NCBI GenBank assembly: GCA_032717465.1
Contig: CM064670.1
Span: 12,378,179 to 12,442,178 of the forward strand
Reading direction: 5' to 3'
Origin: Coenobita brevimanus
Lineage: Eukaryota; Arthropoda; Malacostraca; Decapoda; Coenobitidae
Length of the DNA: 64,000 bases
The notes beneath the pieces are model-generated. The model made no database searches and was not told the origin of the DNA. It was given only the letters and a program-made list of their open reading frames with translations. This document shows positions 55,876 through 64,000 of the stretch, piece after piece; positions within the stretch are counted from its first letter, which is position 1; each line of letters opens with the position of its first letter. The translations under genes and the position numbers were made by a program.

Positions 55876-57096
55876 CTACTTCCAGAACATTTTCTTATTC
55901 TGTTGAAAATTCTCAGTCAGCCATCTACCCCACCTCTCATCTGCTGCCACTTTTGCATCACGCACAGCTCTTCTCGCCCTATTCCTCTTTTCCTTATACC
56001 TCTCATATGACACCATATCTTTCCTCTGCAGCCACACTTCATAAGCAAGTCTCTTCTCAGCCACAGCCATACTTACTTCCTCGCACCACCATTCACTTCC
56101 TTTTCTTACACCACCACACACACGTCTCACACCACACACCTCTTCTGCATGCCCCACCACAGCACTCTTAAACAATTGCCATTCCTCCTCCACACTGCCA
56201 TTTTCCTGATCTTTTACTGCGTTCCACTCATCTTTCAATTTATCCTGATACTCTATCATTTTCTCTCTTTTATCCAACTCACTCACTTTCATAACCTCCC
56301 TGCCACACCTAAACCTCCTAGCTCTTACCCATCTCTTACCTACTCTTAACTTTCCCTCCAACAGGTAGTGGTCAGACATACCTCCACCCTCCTCTCTCAG
56401 AACTTTCACATCCAACAATCTTCCTATTTCATTCCTGGATACAACCACATAGTCCATCAATGCTTTATCAACAACCCTTCTACCCTACTGTCTCACCCAT
56501 GTATACTTATAAATATCTTTCTTCTCAAACAGGGTATTTCCAATCACCATCTCTCGCTCAACGCACATCCCTATCATTCGTTCCCCATTTTCATTTCTTC
56601 CAGGCACACCATGCATACCAACTACACCTTCAGCTGCTACATTTCCCACTCTAGCATTCAGATCTCCCATCATTACCACATTCACATTCGCTCCAAAACT
56701 CTGCAGACATTCATCTACATCATTCCAGAAAGACTCCCTGTCTTCTTCACCCCTTTCACTACCAGGCCCATAATCACTCACAAACACCCACAACTCACGT
56801 TTAAATTTCGCATTCACCCACATCAGTCTCGACGACACCTCCTTCCATTTAATCACACACTGTTGTACTTTCAGACTCACTAACAAGGCCACACCTTCAC
56901 TTGCCCTTCCTCTATCAACACCTGACAAACTTCCATTCACACTTCCAAACATCGACTCACCCTTCCCTTTCATCTTCGTTTCACCCAAAGCTAACACATC
57001 CAACTTTCTTCTCACAAATATTCTCCCAATCTCCTCCCTTTTAGCCTCAATCGTACTACATCCACTCACATTCATAGACCCAATCTTCAGGGTACG

Positions 57097-57100
<4 letters not shown>
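55876..57100 (-). pseudogene. APE-type endonuclease and linker of T3
   Basis: The frame reads LKIGSMNVSGCSTIEAKREE, LDVLALGETKMKGKG, ASEGVALLVSLK, NVVMMGDLNARVGNV, GRNENGERMIGMC, then a stop at 56485 and MDYVVVSRNEIGRLLDVK, GGMSDHYLLEGKLRV. These are the N, E-T-K, GDLNA and SDH motifs of APE-like endonucleases. The linker runs to KMFWK and a stop at 55876-55878. Confidence 0.85.

Positions 57101-57161
<61 letters not shown>
57101..57161. repeat. (TA)n microsatellite
   Basis: Left border of the palindrome and 5' border of T3. Confidence 0.95.
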
Positions 57162-57164
<3 letters not shown>

Positions 57165-57202
57165 ATACAAAAACCCACACTGGCAGACGAAAAGAGATGT
57201 AT

Positions 57203-57245
57203 TCCAAACAGTTTCGGCGACAGCTGTCGCCCTCTTCAGTGGATC
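57203..57245 (-). ncRNA. Hammerhead-ribozyme-like motif, left arm
   Basis: Minus strand: UCCA, core CUGAAGA, a perfect 6-bp stem II (GGCGAC/GUCGCC), core GAAAC, then U-GUU and UGGA, which pairs with the opening UCCA as stem I. Stem III is minimal, as known for the ribozymes of Penelope-like elements. Cleavage would fall after GUU. Activity is not shown. Confidence 0.65.
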
Positions 57246-57349
57246 TACAGACCAAGAGTGGTACATACAAATGCTGAGAAGCTGCTTATATGCAGGGTGA
57301 GGACACGTTTTCCCAACCACACCTGATGTGACCTCACCTGACTCTCCCT

Positions 57350-57841
57350 CTACTCTGTCCACGACCTGAGTGAGGGTTTTACAAAGGGCGGCAAGGACCT
57401 TGCCACAAATCCTCTCATCACTGGATCTAATTTATACATTCCTTCACTATGGTTAAAATTATTATGTCTCTCTATACATACAGCTTCCACAATCCTACGT
57501 TTGTTATAGTTACTACATTTGTACAATATTTGGCTAGAATTCCAGTCGATTCTATGGTCGTTTTCCGAAGAGTGAACGTACACTGCGTTATTTATGTTGC
57601 CTATCTTACAAGCATACTTGTGTTCCTTAATGCGAGTGTCCAAATCCCTTCCCGTTTCACCAATATAAACCAAATCACAGTCTCTACATGGAATTTTGTA
57701 TACCCCTGCAGTTTTGTTACTAATTGGTTTATTCTTTACCAACATTGATCTTAAGGTGGAAATATATCTAAATGCAATGTTTACATCCAAATCATGACTT
57801 GGTGAAGTCTGTGAGTCATCATTTGGATGTAAACATTGCAT
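57350..57841 (-). pseudogene. Penelope-like GIY-YIG endonuclease, left arm
   Basis: The frame reads PISNKTAGVYKIPCRDCD, LVYIGETGRDLDTRIKEHK, NAVYVHSSENDHRIDW and RRIVEAVCIER. GVY..(C)..VYIGETGR..R..EH and the downstream Glu are the GIY-YIG nuclease core specific to Penelope-like elements, with the extra Cys pair (CRDC). The first ~15 residues before 57792 come from the palindrome spacer and opposite arm. No RT is attached, so the fragment is 5'-truncated, but this nuclease frame itself is open to its stop. Confidence 0.85.
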
Positions 57842-57899
57842 TTAGATATACTTCCACCTTAAGATCAATGCTGGTAAAGAAAAAAAACAATTAGTAACA

Positions 57900-58263
57900 A
57901 AACTGCAGGGGTATACAAAATTCCACTGTAGAGACTGATTTGTTTTATATTGGTGAAACGGGAAGGGATTTGGACACTCGCATTAAGGAACACAAGTATG
58001 CTTGTAAGATAGGCAACATAAATAACGCAGTGTACGTTCACTCTTCGGAAAACGACCATAGAATCGACTGGAATTCTAGCCAAATATTGTACAAATGTAG
58101 TAACTATAAGAAACGTAGGATTGTGGAAGCTGTATGTATAGAGAGATATAATAATTTTAACCATAGTGAAGGAATGTATAAATTAGATCCAGTGATGAGA
58201 GGATTAGTGGCAAGGTCCTTGCCGCCCTTTGTAAAACCCTCACTCAGGTCGTGGACAGAGTAG
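57900..58263 (+). pseudogene. Penelope-like GIY-YIG endonuclease, right arm
   Basis: Same protein as the left arm (YIGETGRDLDTRIKEHK, NAVYVHSSENDHRIDW, RRIVEAVCIERYNNF). A +1/-2 bp change around 57923-57940 disrupts the frame through the Cys-pair segment, so the nuclease is broken before its second GIY-YIG motif half. Three or four residues differ elsewhere. Confidence 0.85.
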
Positions 58264-58370
58264 AGGGAGAGTCAGGTGAGGTCACATCAGGTGTGGTTGG
58301 GAAAACGCGTGTCCTCACCCTGCATATAAGCAGCTTCTCAGCATTTGTATGTACCATTCTTGGTCTGTAG

Positions 58371-58414
58371 ATCCACTGAAGAGGGCGACAGCTGTCGCCG
58401 AAACTGTTTGGAAT
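58371..58414 (+). ncRNA. Hammerhead-ribozyme-like motif, right arm
   Basis: Identical core to the left arm on the opposite strand: UCCA, CUGAAGA, GGCGAC/GUCGCC stem II, GAAAC, GUU, UGGA. Both motifs lie outside the GIY-YIG part and point away from the palindrome centre. Confidence 0.65.
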
Positions 58415-58487
58415 ACATCTTTTTTCGTCTGCCAGTGTGGGTTTTTGTATCCTATTTCATGGTCACGATAGTGTGACTCTTCAGCCG

Positions 58488-58488
<1 letters not shown>

Positions 58489-58578
<90 letters not shown>
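58489..58578. repeat. (TA)n microsatellite
   Basis: About 90 bp on the right side of the palindrome. Confidence 0.95.
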
Positions 58579-58581
<3 letters not shown>

Positions 58582-58745
58582 TTGGAGGCATACGAGGTTG
58601 AAATTTAGGGCAGATTTTCCATTAGTGATCTTATGTAGGGTTTCTATTTGCCACACAATTTTTTCGTGATCATCTTCGAGTTTCTTCAGGAGTTCCCCAA
58701 GAGGCAGCAACGTTTCGGAACTATCTTGTTACATCTTCAGGTTGG
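58579..58745 (-). pseudogene. Probable Penelope-like 5'-region fragment with hammerhead-like core
   Basis: The minus strand has CUGAAGA, an imperfect stem II, then CGAAACGUU (58742-58706), followed in an open frame by LPLGELLKKLEDDHEKIVW and TLHKITNGKSALNFNLVC. A hammerhead-like core upstream of a short charged helical N-terminus is compatible with a Penelope-like 5' region. The protein similarity is weak, so this call is tentative. Confidence 0.4.
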
Positions 58746-58750
58746 ATCTG

Positions 58751-60007
58751 ATTTTTTTTTTTTTAAGGATTTATGGCCATCGCCCAAAATGTGGGGCATT
58801 AGCCCAAATAAATTATAAAAAACAAAAGCAGGACATAAAGGCTCACACATTGCACGACATGGCCACTCTATGGAGCCAGTCGTGGAGACAGCATGAAATA
58901 AAAAGCTCGCAGATCAGCTAGACGCACCTCCTCCCCTCTGACAATCAGGCAAGGTGGAATCTCCTCACCCAGGTCGGCCGCCCGGAGAAAATCGTATAAG
59001 GTGGACTAGGTCGAAACTCCGAGCTGATACAACCATGTGTGGGTGCCGAGTGTCAGGAGGTGACAGTATGAGGATACGTCTAGCTGACCTCTGGGATCCA
59101 TGATAGGAGGGCGAAATGGACAGCCCTCCTTTGCCTGAGAAGGGCATGGCTCATGAACCTCCTCCCCATCCAAGAAGCCGGTCGACGCATCCTCAGCCTT
59201 GGATACGGAGGCAGAAGAATCCTGCTCCTCCTCAGTCACTGATGGTGGTTGGTACACATAGGCAGCAGTCTTGATCGTGGCCTTGTCCAGAGCCGGGTCA
59301 GTGATCGATTTGGCAATCTTCCTATTGAAAGGAGTCTCGAGCCGTAGTCTCTTCCACCGTGTTGTGCAGGGGGCAGCATTTCGTGGCTGCCGGGCCTGAC
59401 ATTCCCAGTGGCGAAGGGCAGAATATACATTGTGGGCAAAGTACTCAGGAATGACAAGCTGAGGCAGCCTATTCTCCTCAAAGATCTTGGGGAGGAGAAT
59501 GTGCAAAGCCCCCTTATCACCCCAACAAAAGCCCTCGCCTTTGTGATGCACATTTCCACGATGGTGCTTATCTCCATAGGACTCCCATGACCCCTGGCCT
59601 GGTGCCCCGGGCCGCGAGACGTCTTGCATGGGCATAACCGTGCACTGCAACGCCTCTCGGCCCAGTAACATCCCGCGCCTCAGGACTCTTAGGAGTCCCA
59701 AAGTGACTAAACTCCACCGTCTCGCCATCCCCAAGGGAGCACTGGAGGTGCCGTGGGTTTGCTGTAATGACAGCCTGGTGGTGCACAAAAACATCAATGT
59801 CAGTATCGTGTCACTTGATGAAGCTGTACCCCACCCTGACTTTAAACCAAACCACGGTTCCCCTGATCTTCAACTGGGCCACTGGAGATTGCGGTCTGCT
59901 GTTTGCCCCCCTCAGTGGGTCGCAGGCAGTAGCAAGGGATGTGGCCTCTACAGCAGCTTGATTGATCCTTCCTCCTCCGCCGTTTGAGTAGCCTCTCTCT
60001 CTGACAT
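58751..60007 (-). pseudogene. Processed pseudogene of a Y-box (cold-shock domain) protein
   Basis: From an ATG at 60005-60007 (MSEREATQTAEEEG), a shift leads to the frame with IRGTVVWFKVRVGYSFIK, an in-frame stop at 59811-59813, DIDVFVHHQAVITANPRH, SLGDGETVEF and EARDVTGPRGVAVHG. These align in order with the Y-box cold-shock domain: GTVKWF, RNP1-like GYGFI (here GYSFI), RNP2-like DVFVH, GDGETVEF and NVTGPGG. Y-box proteins bind mRNA and package it. No introns appear, and a T run at 58751-58765 would be a poly(A) tail on this strand, so retrocopying is likely. A further open frame (59006-59600) could be a C-terminal or unrelated part. Confidence 0.82.
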
Positions 60008-60234
60008 GATTTTGCCATGGGTGGCTGCTTATACGATTTGGGTGGATCAGGTGGAAACAGATGGGCGGAGATGATCAGCTAAGCTGACCGATCATTGCCT
60101 GCTTCATTGGCTAAGCTTATGTGGCGTTTCAGTGACGGTAGTATTTAGAAATAATCGAAGTGTGTGTTTATCATCCGCACTGCAGAGCATGCAGAGTGCT
60201 AATGTTATCAGTTGTGAGGTTGGCTGGCTGGCTT
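60008..60234. other. Unclassified spacer
   Basis: May include the 5' UTR of the retrocopied Y-box mRNA near 60008-60080. Nothing else recognised. Confidence 0.35.
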
Positions 60235-60420
60235 TGTTTGTGTGTGGGTAAACAAGATATCTCATGAACGGCTTGAGCTATCAACATGAAACTTTCAGGG
60301 TTTCAAGATATGACCAAAATCTTTGACGAGTTCAAAAATGGGCACTCAGGGCCTAGGTCAAGGTCACCAAAATGGCTGCCAAAGGTCAACTAGTTGACAT
60401 TTGGTGACTAGTTGGCTTGT
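60235..60420. repeat. TGACCT-rich interspersed repeat, copy 4
   Basis: CTAGGTCAAGGTCACC and AAAGGTCAACTAGTTGACATTTGG match the complement of the family at 4900-5905. The text ATCTCATGAACGGCTTGAGC nearby suggests another section of the same repeat. Confidence 0.45.
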
Positions 60421-60424
60421 GGCT

Positions 60425-60605
60425 TATTCTTAGGTGAAGTTAAGTCCAGAGGCAGTGATGAAGTGCTGTTTGAGGTCCTGCAGCTCCTGAAGGTCCTTGA
60501 TACGAACGAAGATATCGTATAAATAGCAGCTACAGGGAGGGACAGCTAGGAGTCTCGATTCGATAGTCCTCATGCCTCCAAGAAAATATCTCGCCCATCA
60601 TCCAC
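60425..60605 (-). pseudogene. Penelope-like RT fragment around motif C
   Basis: The minus strand reads GGMRTIESRLLAVPP, YLYDIFVRIKDLQELQDLKQ and HFITASGLNFT. Penelope-like RTs have (Y)VDDIFV, a hydrophilic helix and an LxFT(x)E end in this spacing. The catalytic site appears as Y-L-Y-D, so one Asp is lost. Only about 55 codons remain. Confidence 0.55.
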
Positions 60606-60636
60606 TCATTCAGTATAGGGATGCCTTGTGGTTTCT

Positions 60637-60712
60637 AGACTGAATGACAAACCAAAGGGTTTCCTGTACCCAAGAAACCATTTACTGTGCTCGGTGGTAA
60701 CCATATAATGGG
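60637..60712 (+). repeat. SINE-2 partial copy C
   Basis: About 75 bp (GAATGACAAACCAAAGGGTT, GAAACCATTTACTGTGCT, GTGGTAACCATATAA) match the middle of SINE-2 (33097-33170). Confidence 0.6.
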
Positions 60713-60838
60713 GTTTTTGTCCGGGTTAAGTGTCCCCCAGATTCCCCTATCTAATATCACTAAATCATGGCAGTTGTTTCGGAGGGCCTCGGAGGGCCCA
60801 ATATCTGCCCAGGGCCCCAACCAAATGGGCAGATTAGC

Positions 60839-61936
60839 ATGGCCATGTGGAATGTGAGAGGTGTGAATGAGGAGAGCAAGAAGGTGTAACTGGTGAATGT
60901 GTTCAAGAGTGCGAGATATGCCATGATGGCACTGTGTGAGACAAAGATGAAAGGGTGTGAAGGGGAGGAATGGAAGAATGTGAAATGTGTATGATCGGGC
61001 ATGAATGGGCGAGGAAGATGCAAGGAAGGAGTTGCTTTGTTGATGAATTAGGTATGGCAGAGTCGAATGAGAGATTACAAATGTGTCAGCTCGAGGTATA
61101 TGTATGTCAAGTTCAAGTTTGAGAAGGTGAAAGTTGAGGTGATTGTAGTGTATGCACCGAGTGAGGACAGGAGTGAGAGAAAGACAGGTTTTGGGATGAG
61201 CTGAATGAAGCAGTGGGAGAAATGCCCGGGAGCTACAAGGTGATCATAATGGGCAATATGCATGGAAGAGTAGGCATTGGTCCTGAGGTTAACGTAATGG
61301 GTTGTAATGGAGTACCAGGAGAAAATGATAATGGAAGTGACTGAAGAATATGTGTCAGGAATGGAGGTTGTGCATTTGTGACTCGTATTTCAAGCACAAA
61401 GATGCACATAAATATACTGTACATGGCAAAGAGGGAACGAGGATCGTTTTGAACGGAGCCTGATTGATTACATGCTTGTAGAGAGGTCGATGCTGGGAAT
61501 AGTTGTTGATACGAGGGTCGTTAGAGGATGATGCGGAGGTCTGTATGATCATATGATTGTGGTATGCAAGATCAAGCTGAGAGGAGTGAGGTTTACCAGG
61601 AGAGAGAGGAGCAGTCAGGGAGAAAGACTGAAAGTCGAGAAGCTGAGGATGAAAGAAATGGTAGATGAATACAAGACCAAATTAGGGGAGGAGTTAGAAT
61701 CAATGAATTGGAATGAAATGGATCTGGACAGCCTGAGGAACGCATATAGGGATTACTTAGTTAGAAATGCTGAAGCAGTGTGTGGTGTGGCAAAAGTAAC
61801 AACAAAGAAAGGTACAACATGGTGGGATGATGAGGTTAAGAGAGTAGTGGAGGAAAAGAGGAAGAAGTGGATAAAGTGGTTACAGAACAGGGGTTCAACT
61901 AAAATAAGAGCTGAATATACCGAGAGCAAGGAGTAG
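60839..61936 (+). pseudogene. APE-type endonuclease and linker of T4
   Basis: In changing frames it reads MAMWNVRGVNEESKKV, MMALCETKMKGCEG, CKEGVALLMN, VIVVYAPSEDRSE, YKVIIMGNMHGRVGI, GVPGENDNGSD and DYMLVERSML, then the linker (RVRFTRRERSSQ-like; TTWWDDEVKRVVEEK). The N, E-T-K and G-(D/N) motifs of APE-like endonucleases are visible. At the GD(L/F)N position the sequence has G-N-M-H, so a catalytic residue is lost as well as the frame. Confidence 0.75.
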
Positions 61937-61990
61937 GTACAGAGACTACTGAAGAGGCAAAAGGAGGTAAATAATGATCTAGGAAGAAAA

Positions 61991-63761
61991 ATGAATGCAC
62001 ACTACTCTGAAAATAGGAAGTTATTCTGGAAAGAGGTGCGTAAATGTAGAAGTGAAAGTGGAAAGAAATGTGCTGGTGTGAAGGATTTAGGTGGTAGATT
62101 ATTAACCTACAGGGATGAAGTAAGGACCCAGTGGAATGAATATTTTGAAAGCCTGATGAATGGGAATAGAGAGAGCAGAGCGGCTGTAAACACGATTGGT
62201 TTTGGGGGTGTGCAGAGTAGGACTGCAGTGCCAGGAGACGTGACACTCGCACAGGTGAAGAGCGCTATGAATCGGCTGAAAAATGGGAAAGCAGCTGGAG
62301 ATGATGAGGTGTATACAGAGATGCTCAAAGTGTAGTGGAGAGAGCGGAATGAAGTGCTTGTAGGAGATATGTAAGAAGGGATGAATGAGTGAAATTCTAC
62401 CAACAGAGTGGAAAAATGCTGTGAATGTACTCTAGTACAAAAACAAAGGTGAGCGAAGTGAGTGCAAGACTTATCGTGGCATAAGTTTATTGAGTGTGGT
62501 AGGGAGGGTATATGGAAGAATTAATATAGAGAGAAAGTAAGAGAGATATCAGAAGTCCTAGTGAATGATGAACAGGATGGCTCAACGAGTGGCAGAGGAT
62601 GTGTGGATCAGATATTTGCAGTAAGACAGATAACGAAGAAGGCTTTTGAGAAGGGCCATAATGTGATTATGGCATTCATGGATCTGGAAAGAGCATACGA
62701 CAAAGTGGGCAGAGAAGGATTGTGGAAAGTTTTGCGCATATACAGTGTAGATGGTAAGCTGTTAGGTGCCGGCAAGAGTTTTTACGGTGGTAGTGAAGCA
62801 TGTGTAAGGGTTAATGGGCATCTAGGTGAATGGTTCACGATCGGTGTATGTGTGCTACAAGGTTGCATCATGTCCCCATGGTTGTTCAATATATATATAT
62901 GTATAGGGTGATGAGAGAAGTAAAAACACGAGTAATGGAGAAAGGGATGGAGTTGGTAATAATTGTTGATGGATGGAATATCTCAAGTTTTTTGTATGCT
63001 GATGATGCAGTGCTACATGCAAATACCGGACAAGAACTTGGTAGACTAGTGCAGAGTTTTGCTGATTTCTGTGAGCGTCTTGCCTTGAGAGTAAATGCAG
63101 AAAAGAATAAAGTGATGGTTATTGAGAGAGAAGGAGGCTCCCAGTACGTTACAGTGATGGAGAGAGACTGGATTTGGTGAGAGAGTTCAAATACCTGGGT
63201 ACAATGATAGACAAGAGAGGAAAATGTGCAAAAGAAGTGGAAGGTAGAGTGACACAAGGAAGGAAAGTAGCTGGTGCAATGAAGGCCTTGATAAGAAACA
63301 GAGGCTTGAGTGTTGCAGCTGTACGAGGCTTACATGAAGGAGTGTTAGTACCAACTATAACATATGGATGTGAGACTATGGTGTGGCATGAAAATGAAAA
63401 GTCAAGAGTAAGAGCAGTGGAGATGGGACTGCTGAGGAATGTATATGGAATACAGAGAGTGGACAGGTTACGAAATAATGTAATTCGTGAAAGATGTGGA
63501 GTGAGGAAGTCTGTGGACACCAGAATCGAGGAGAGTGAACTGAGATGGTATGGTCATGTGGAGAGAATGGATAAAAATAGAGTGGTGAAAAAGGTATATA
63601 TGAGTGAATTTGAGGGAGGGAGGAGGCGAGGTAGGCCAAGGAGAAGGTGGAGAGATATGGTGGATGAGTGTGTGTGGAAGTGTGGTGTGGAAGTCGGTGA
63701 GGCTAGGGAGCTAACAAGAAATCGAGCTGGCTGGATGAATGTTGTGAGGAGAAATGCATGA
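61991..63761 (+). pseudogene. Reverse transcriptase and post-RT region of T4
   Basis: Pieces: KLFWKEVRKCRSESG, LKNGKAAGDDEVYTEMLK, GRGCVDQIFAVRQITKKAFE, motif A (AFMDLERAYDKVGREGLW), LQGCIMSPWLFNIYI, motif C (SFLYADDAVLHA) and ERLALRVNAEKNKVMVIE. A separate frame (63174-63761) gives EFKYLGTMIDKRGKCAKEV, LVPTITYGCETM, LRWYGHVERMDKNRVVKKVY and GRRRGRPRRRWRDMVDECVW to a stop. Y-A-D-D is intact. At least four frame breaks are present. Confidence 0.82.
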
Positions 63762-64000
63762 TCAGAGATTTGGCACCCGTTTTGTACGTGACATCGTCCG
63801 AATTGACTCTATCGGATACGTTTTTGTGAAGCTACAGAACGTGGTGAATGTTTTTGGCATATCCGATGGACCCAGGATTCCTGGGGCTTGAATGATGAGT
63901 TAATGGGAACGCGGCCCATTGGATTGGACAAATTTGGGCTGTCTGGACATTGCTACTCCTCACCCTGCCCTGGGGTGGGAAAGGAGGTCCGGATGATGAT

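Larger units (their letters stand above)
53835..57100 (-). mobile_element. RTE-like non-LTR copy T3, EN plus RT, nearly full length
   Basis: On the minus strand: endonuclease (57100-56380), linker, RT (55880-54890), post-RT region to a stop at about 54140, and a ~300-bp 3' UTR ending at (TA)n. This is the most complete RTE-like copy here. It contains about six in-frame stops and one frameshift near 55255, and both ends abut (TA)n. Confidence 0.85.
57162..58453. repeat. ~1.29-kb near-palindrome of two Penelope-like 3' ends
   Basis: 57162-57792 and 57821-58453 are inverted copies separated by 28 bp (57793-57820). Each arm starts at the centre with ATTTGGATGTAAACATTGC and runs outward through a GIY-YIG coding part, a 3' UTR and a hammerhead-like motif to GGGTTTTTGTATCCT. 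Differences between arms are few. The right arm continues about 35 bp further before (TA)n; the left arm abuts (TA)n directly. Confidence 0.92.
60839..64000 (+). mobile_element. RTE-like non-LTR copy T4, EN plus RT
   Basis: A copy with endonuclease (60839-61560), linker, RT (about 62200-63100), post-RT region (63174-63761) and the start of a 3' UTR. It belongs to the same broad clade as T1-T3 but is a different family. Frameshifts and stops are common in the endonuclease and early RT. The window edge may cut the 3' UTR. Confidence 0.8.

Overview
This window is eukaryotic. It has no operon-like gene blocks, every recognisable coding stretch derives from a eukaryotic mobile element or a retrocopied gene, and simple-sequence DNA is everywhere: (CT)n, (CA)n, (TA)n, (AGT)n, (CCA)n and long minisatellites. 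The mix (RTE-like, CR1-like and 2A-bearing non-LTR elements, Penelope-like elements, hAT, PIF/Harbinger, piggyBac-like and a Ty3/gypsy-type LTR element, tRNA-derived SINEs) suggests an arthropod, most plausibly a decapod crustacean. That assignment is inference. No intact single-copy host gene was found. The only clear host-derived coding sequence is a Y-box/cold-shock-domain retropseudogene near 59-60 kb.

Layout. 1-4.3 kb: an ~88-bp G-rich minisatellite split by a PIF/Harbinger element that itself carries a SINE-like repeat, then a GTGGTG-rich minisatellite with a 90-bp higher-order period. 4.3-7.7 kb: a TGACCT-rich repeat carrying a tRNA-SINE, plus microsatellites. 7.3-11.2 kb: a CR1-like element with a tandemly repeated 3' tail, flanked by ~430-470-bp direct repeats. 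12-15.9 kb: a minus-strand non-LTR element with a PHD finger and a 2A-type ribosome-skipping motif. 16.4-17.3 kb: a piggyBac-like non-autonomous element with 12-bp terminal repeats and a GTAA duplication. 18.5-23.9 kb: a complete-ended LTR retrotransposon with near-identical 789-bp LTRs and one 1267-residue ORF in the order gag-protease-integrase-RT, with the RT cut off before its catalytic motif. 24.4-26.2 kb: an RTE-type element.

27-46.5 kb: three hAT-derived pieces, a THAP-like exon fragment, two further tRNA-SINEs, a Penelope-like element interrupted by a poly(A)-tailed non-LTR fragment, two copies of one minus-strand EN-RT family (37.2-42.8 kb), and a hAT-like element holding a nested RTE-like fragment. 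47-52.6 kb: microsatellites, an orphan endonuclease fragment and another RTE-like copy. 52.9-64 kb: a short hAT-like element, a long but inactive EN+RT copy, a ~1.29-kb near-palindrome of two Penelope-like 3' ends (GIY-YIG endonuclease plus hammerhead-like motif) between (TA)n tracts, the Y-box pseudogene, and a final RTE-like copy running toward the right edge.

The elements do not form a pathway; they form a nested insertion record. The most notable items are the integrase-before-RT gypsy-type element in what looks like an arthropod, the 2A motif in a non-LTR element, and the Penelope inverted repeat with ribozyme-like motifs. All copy numbers, clade names and identities come from reading by eye and were not checked against databases.
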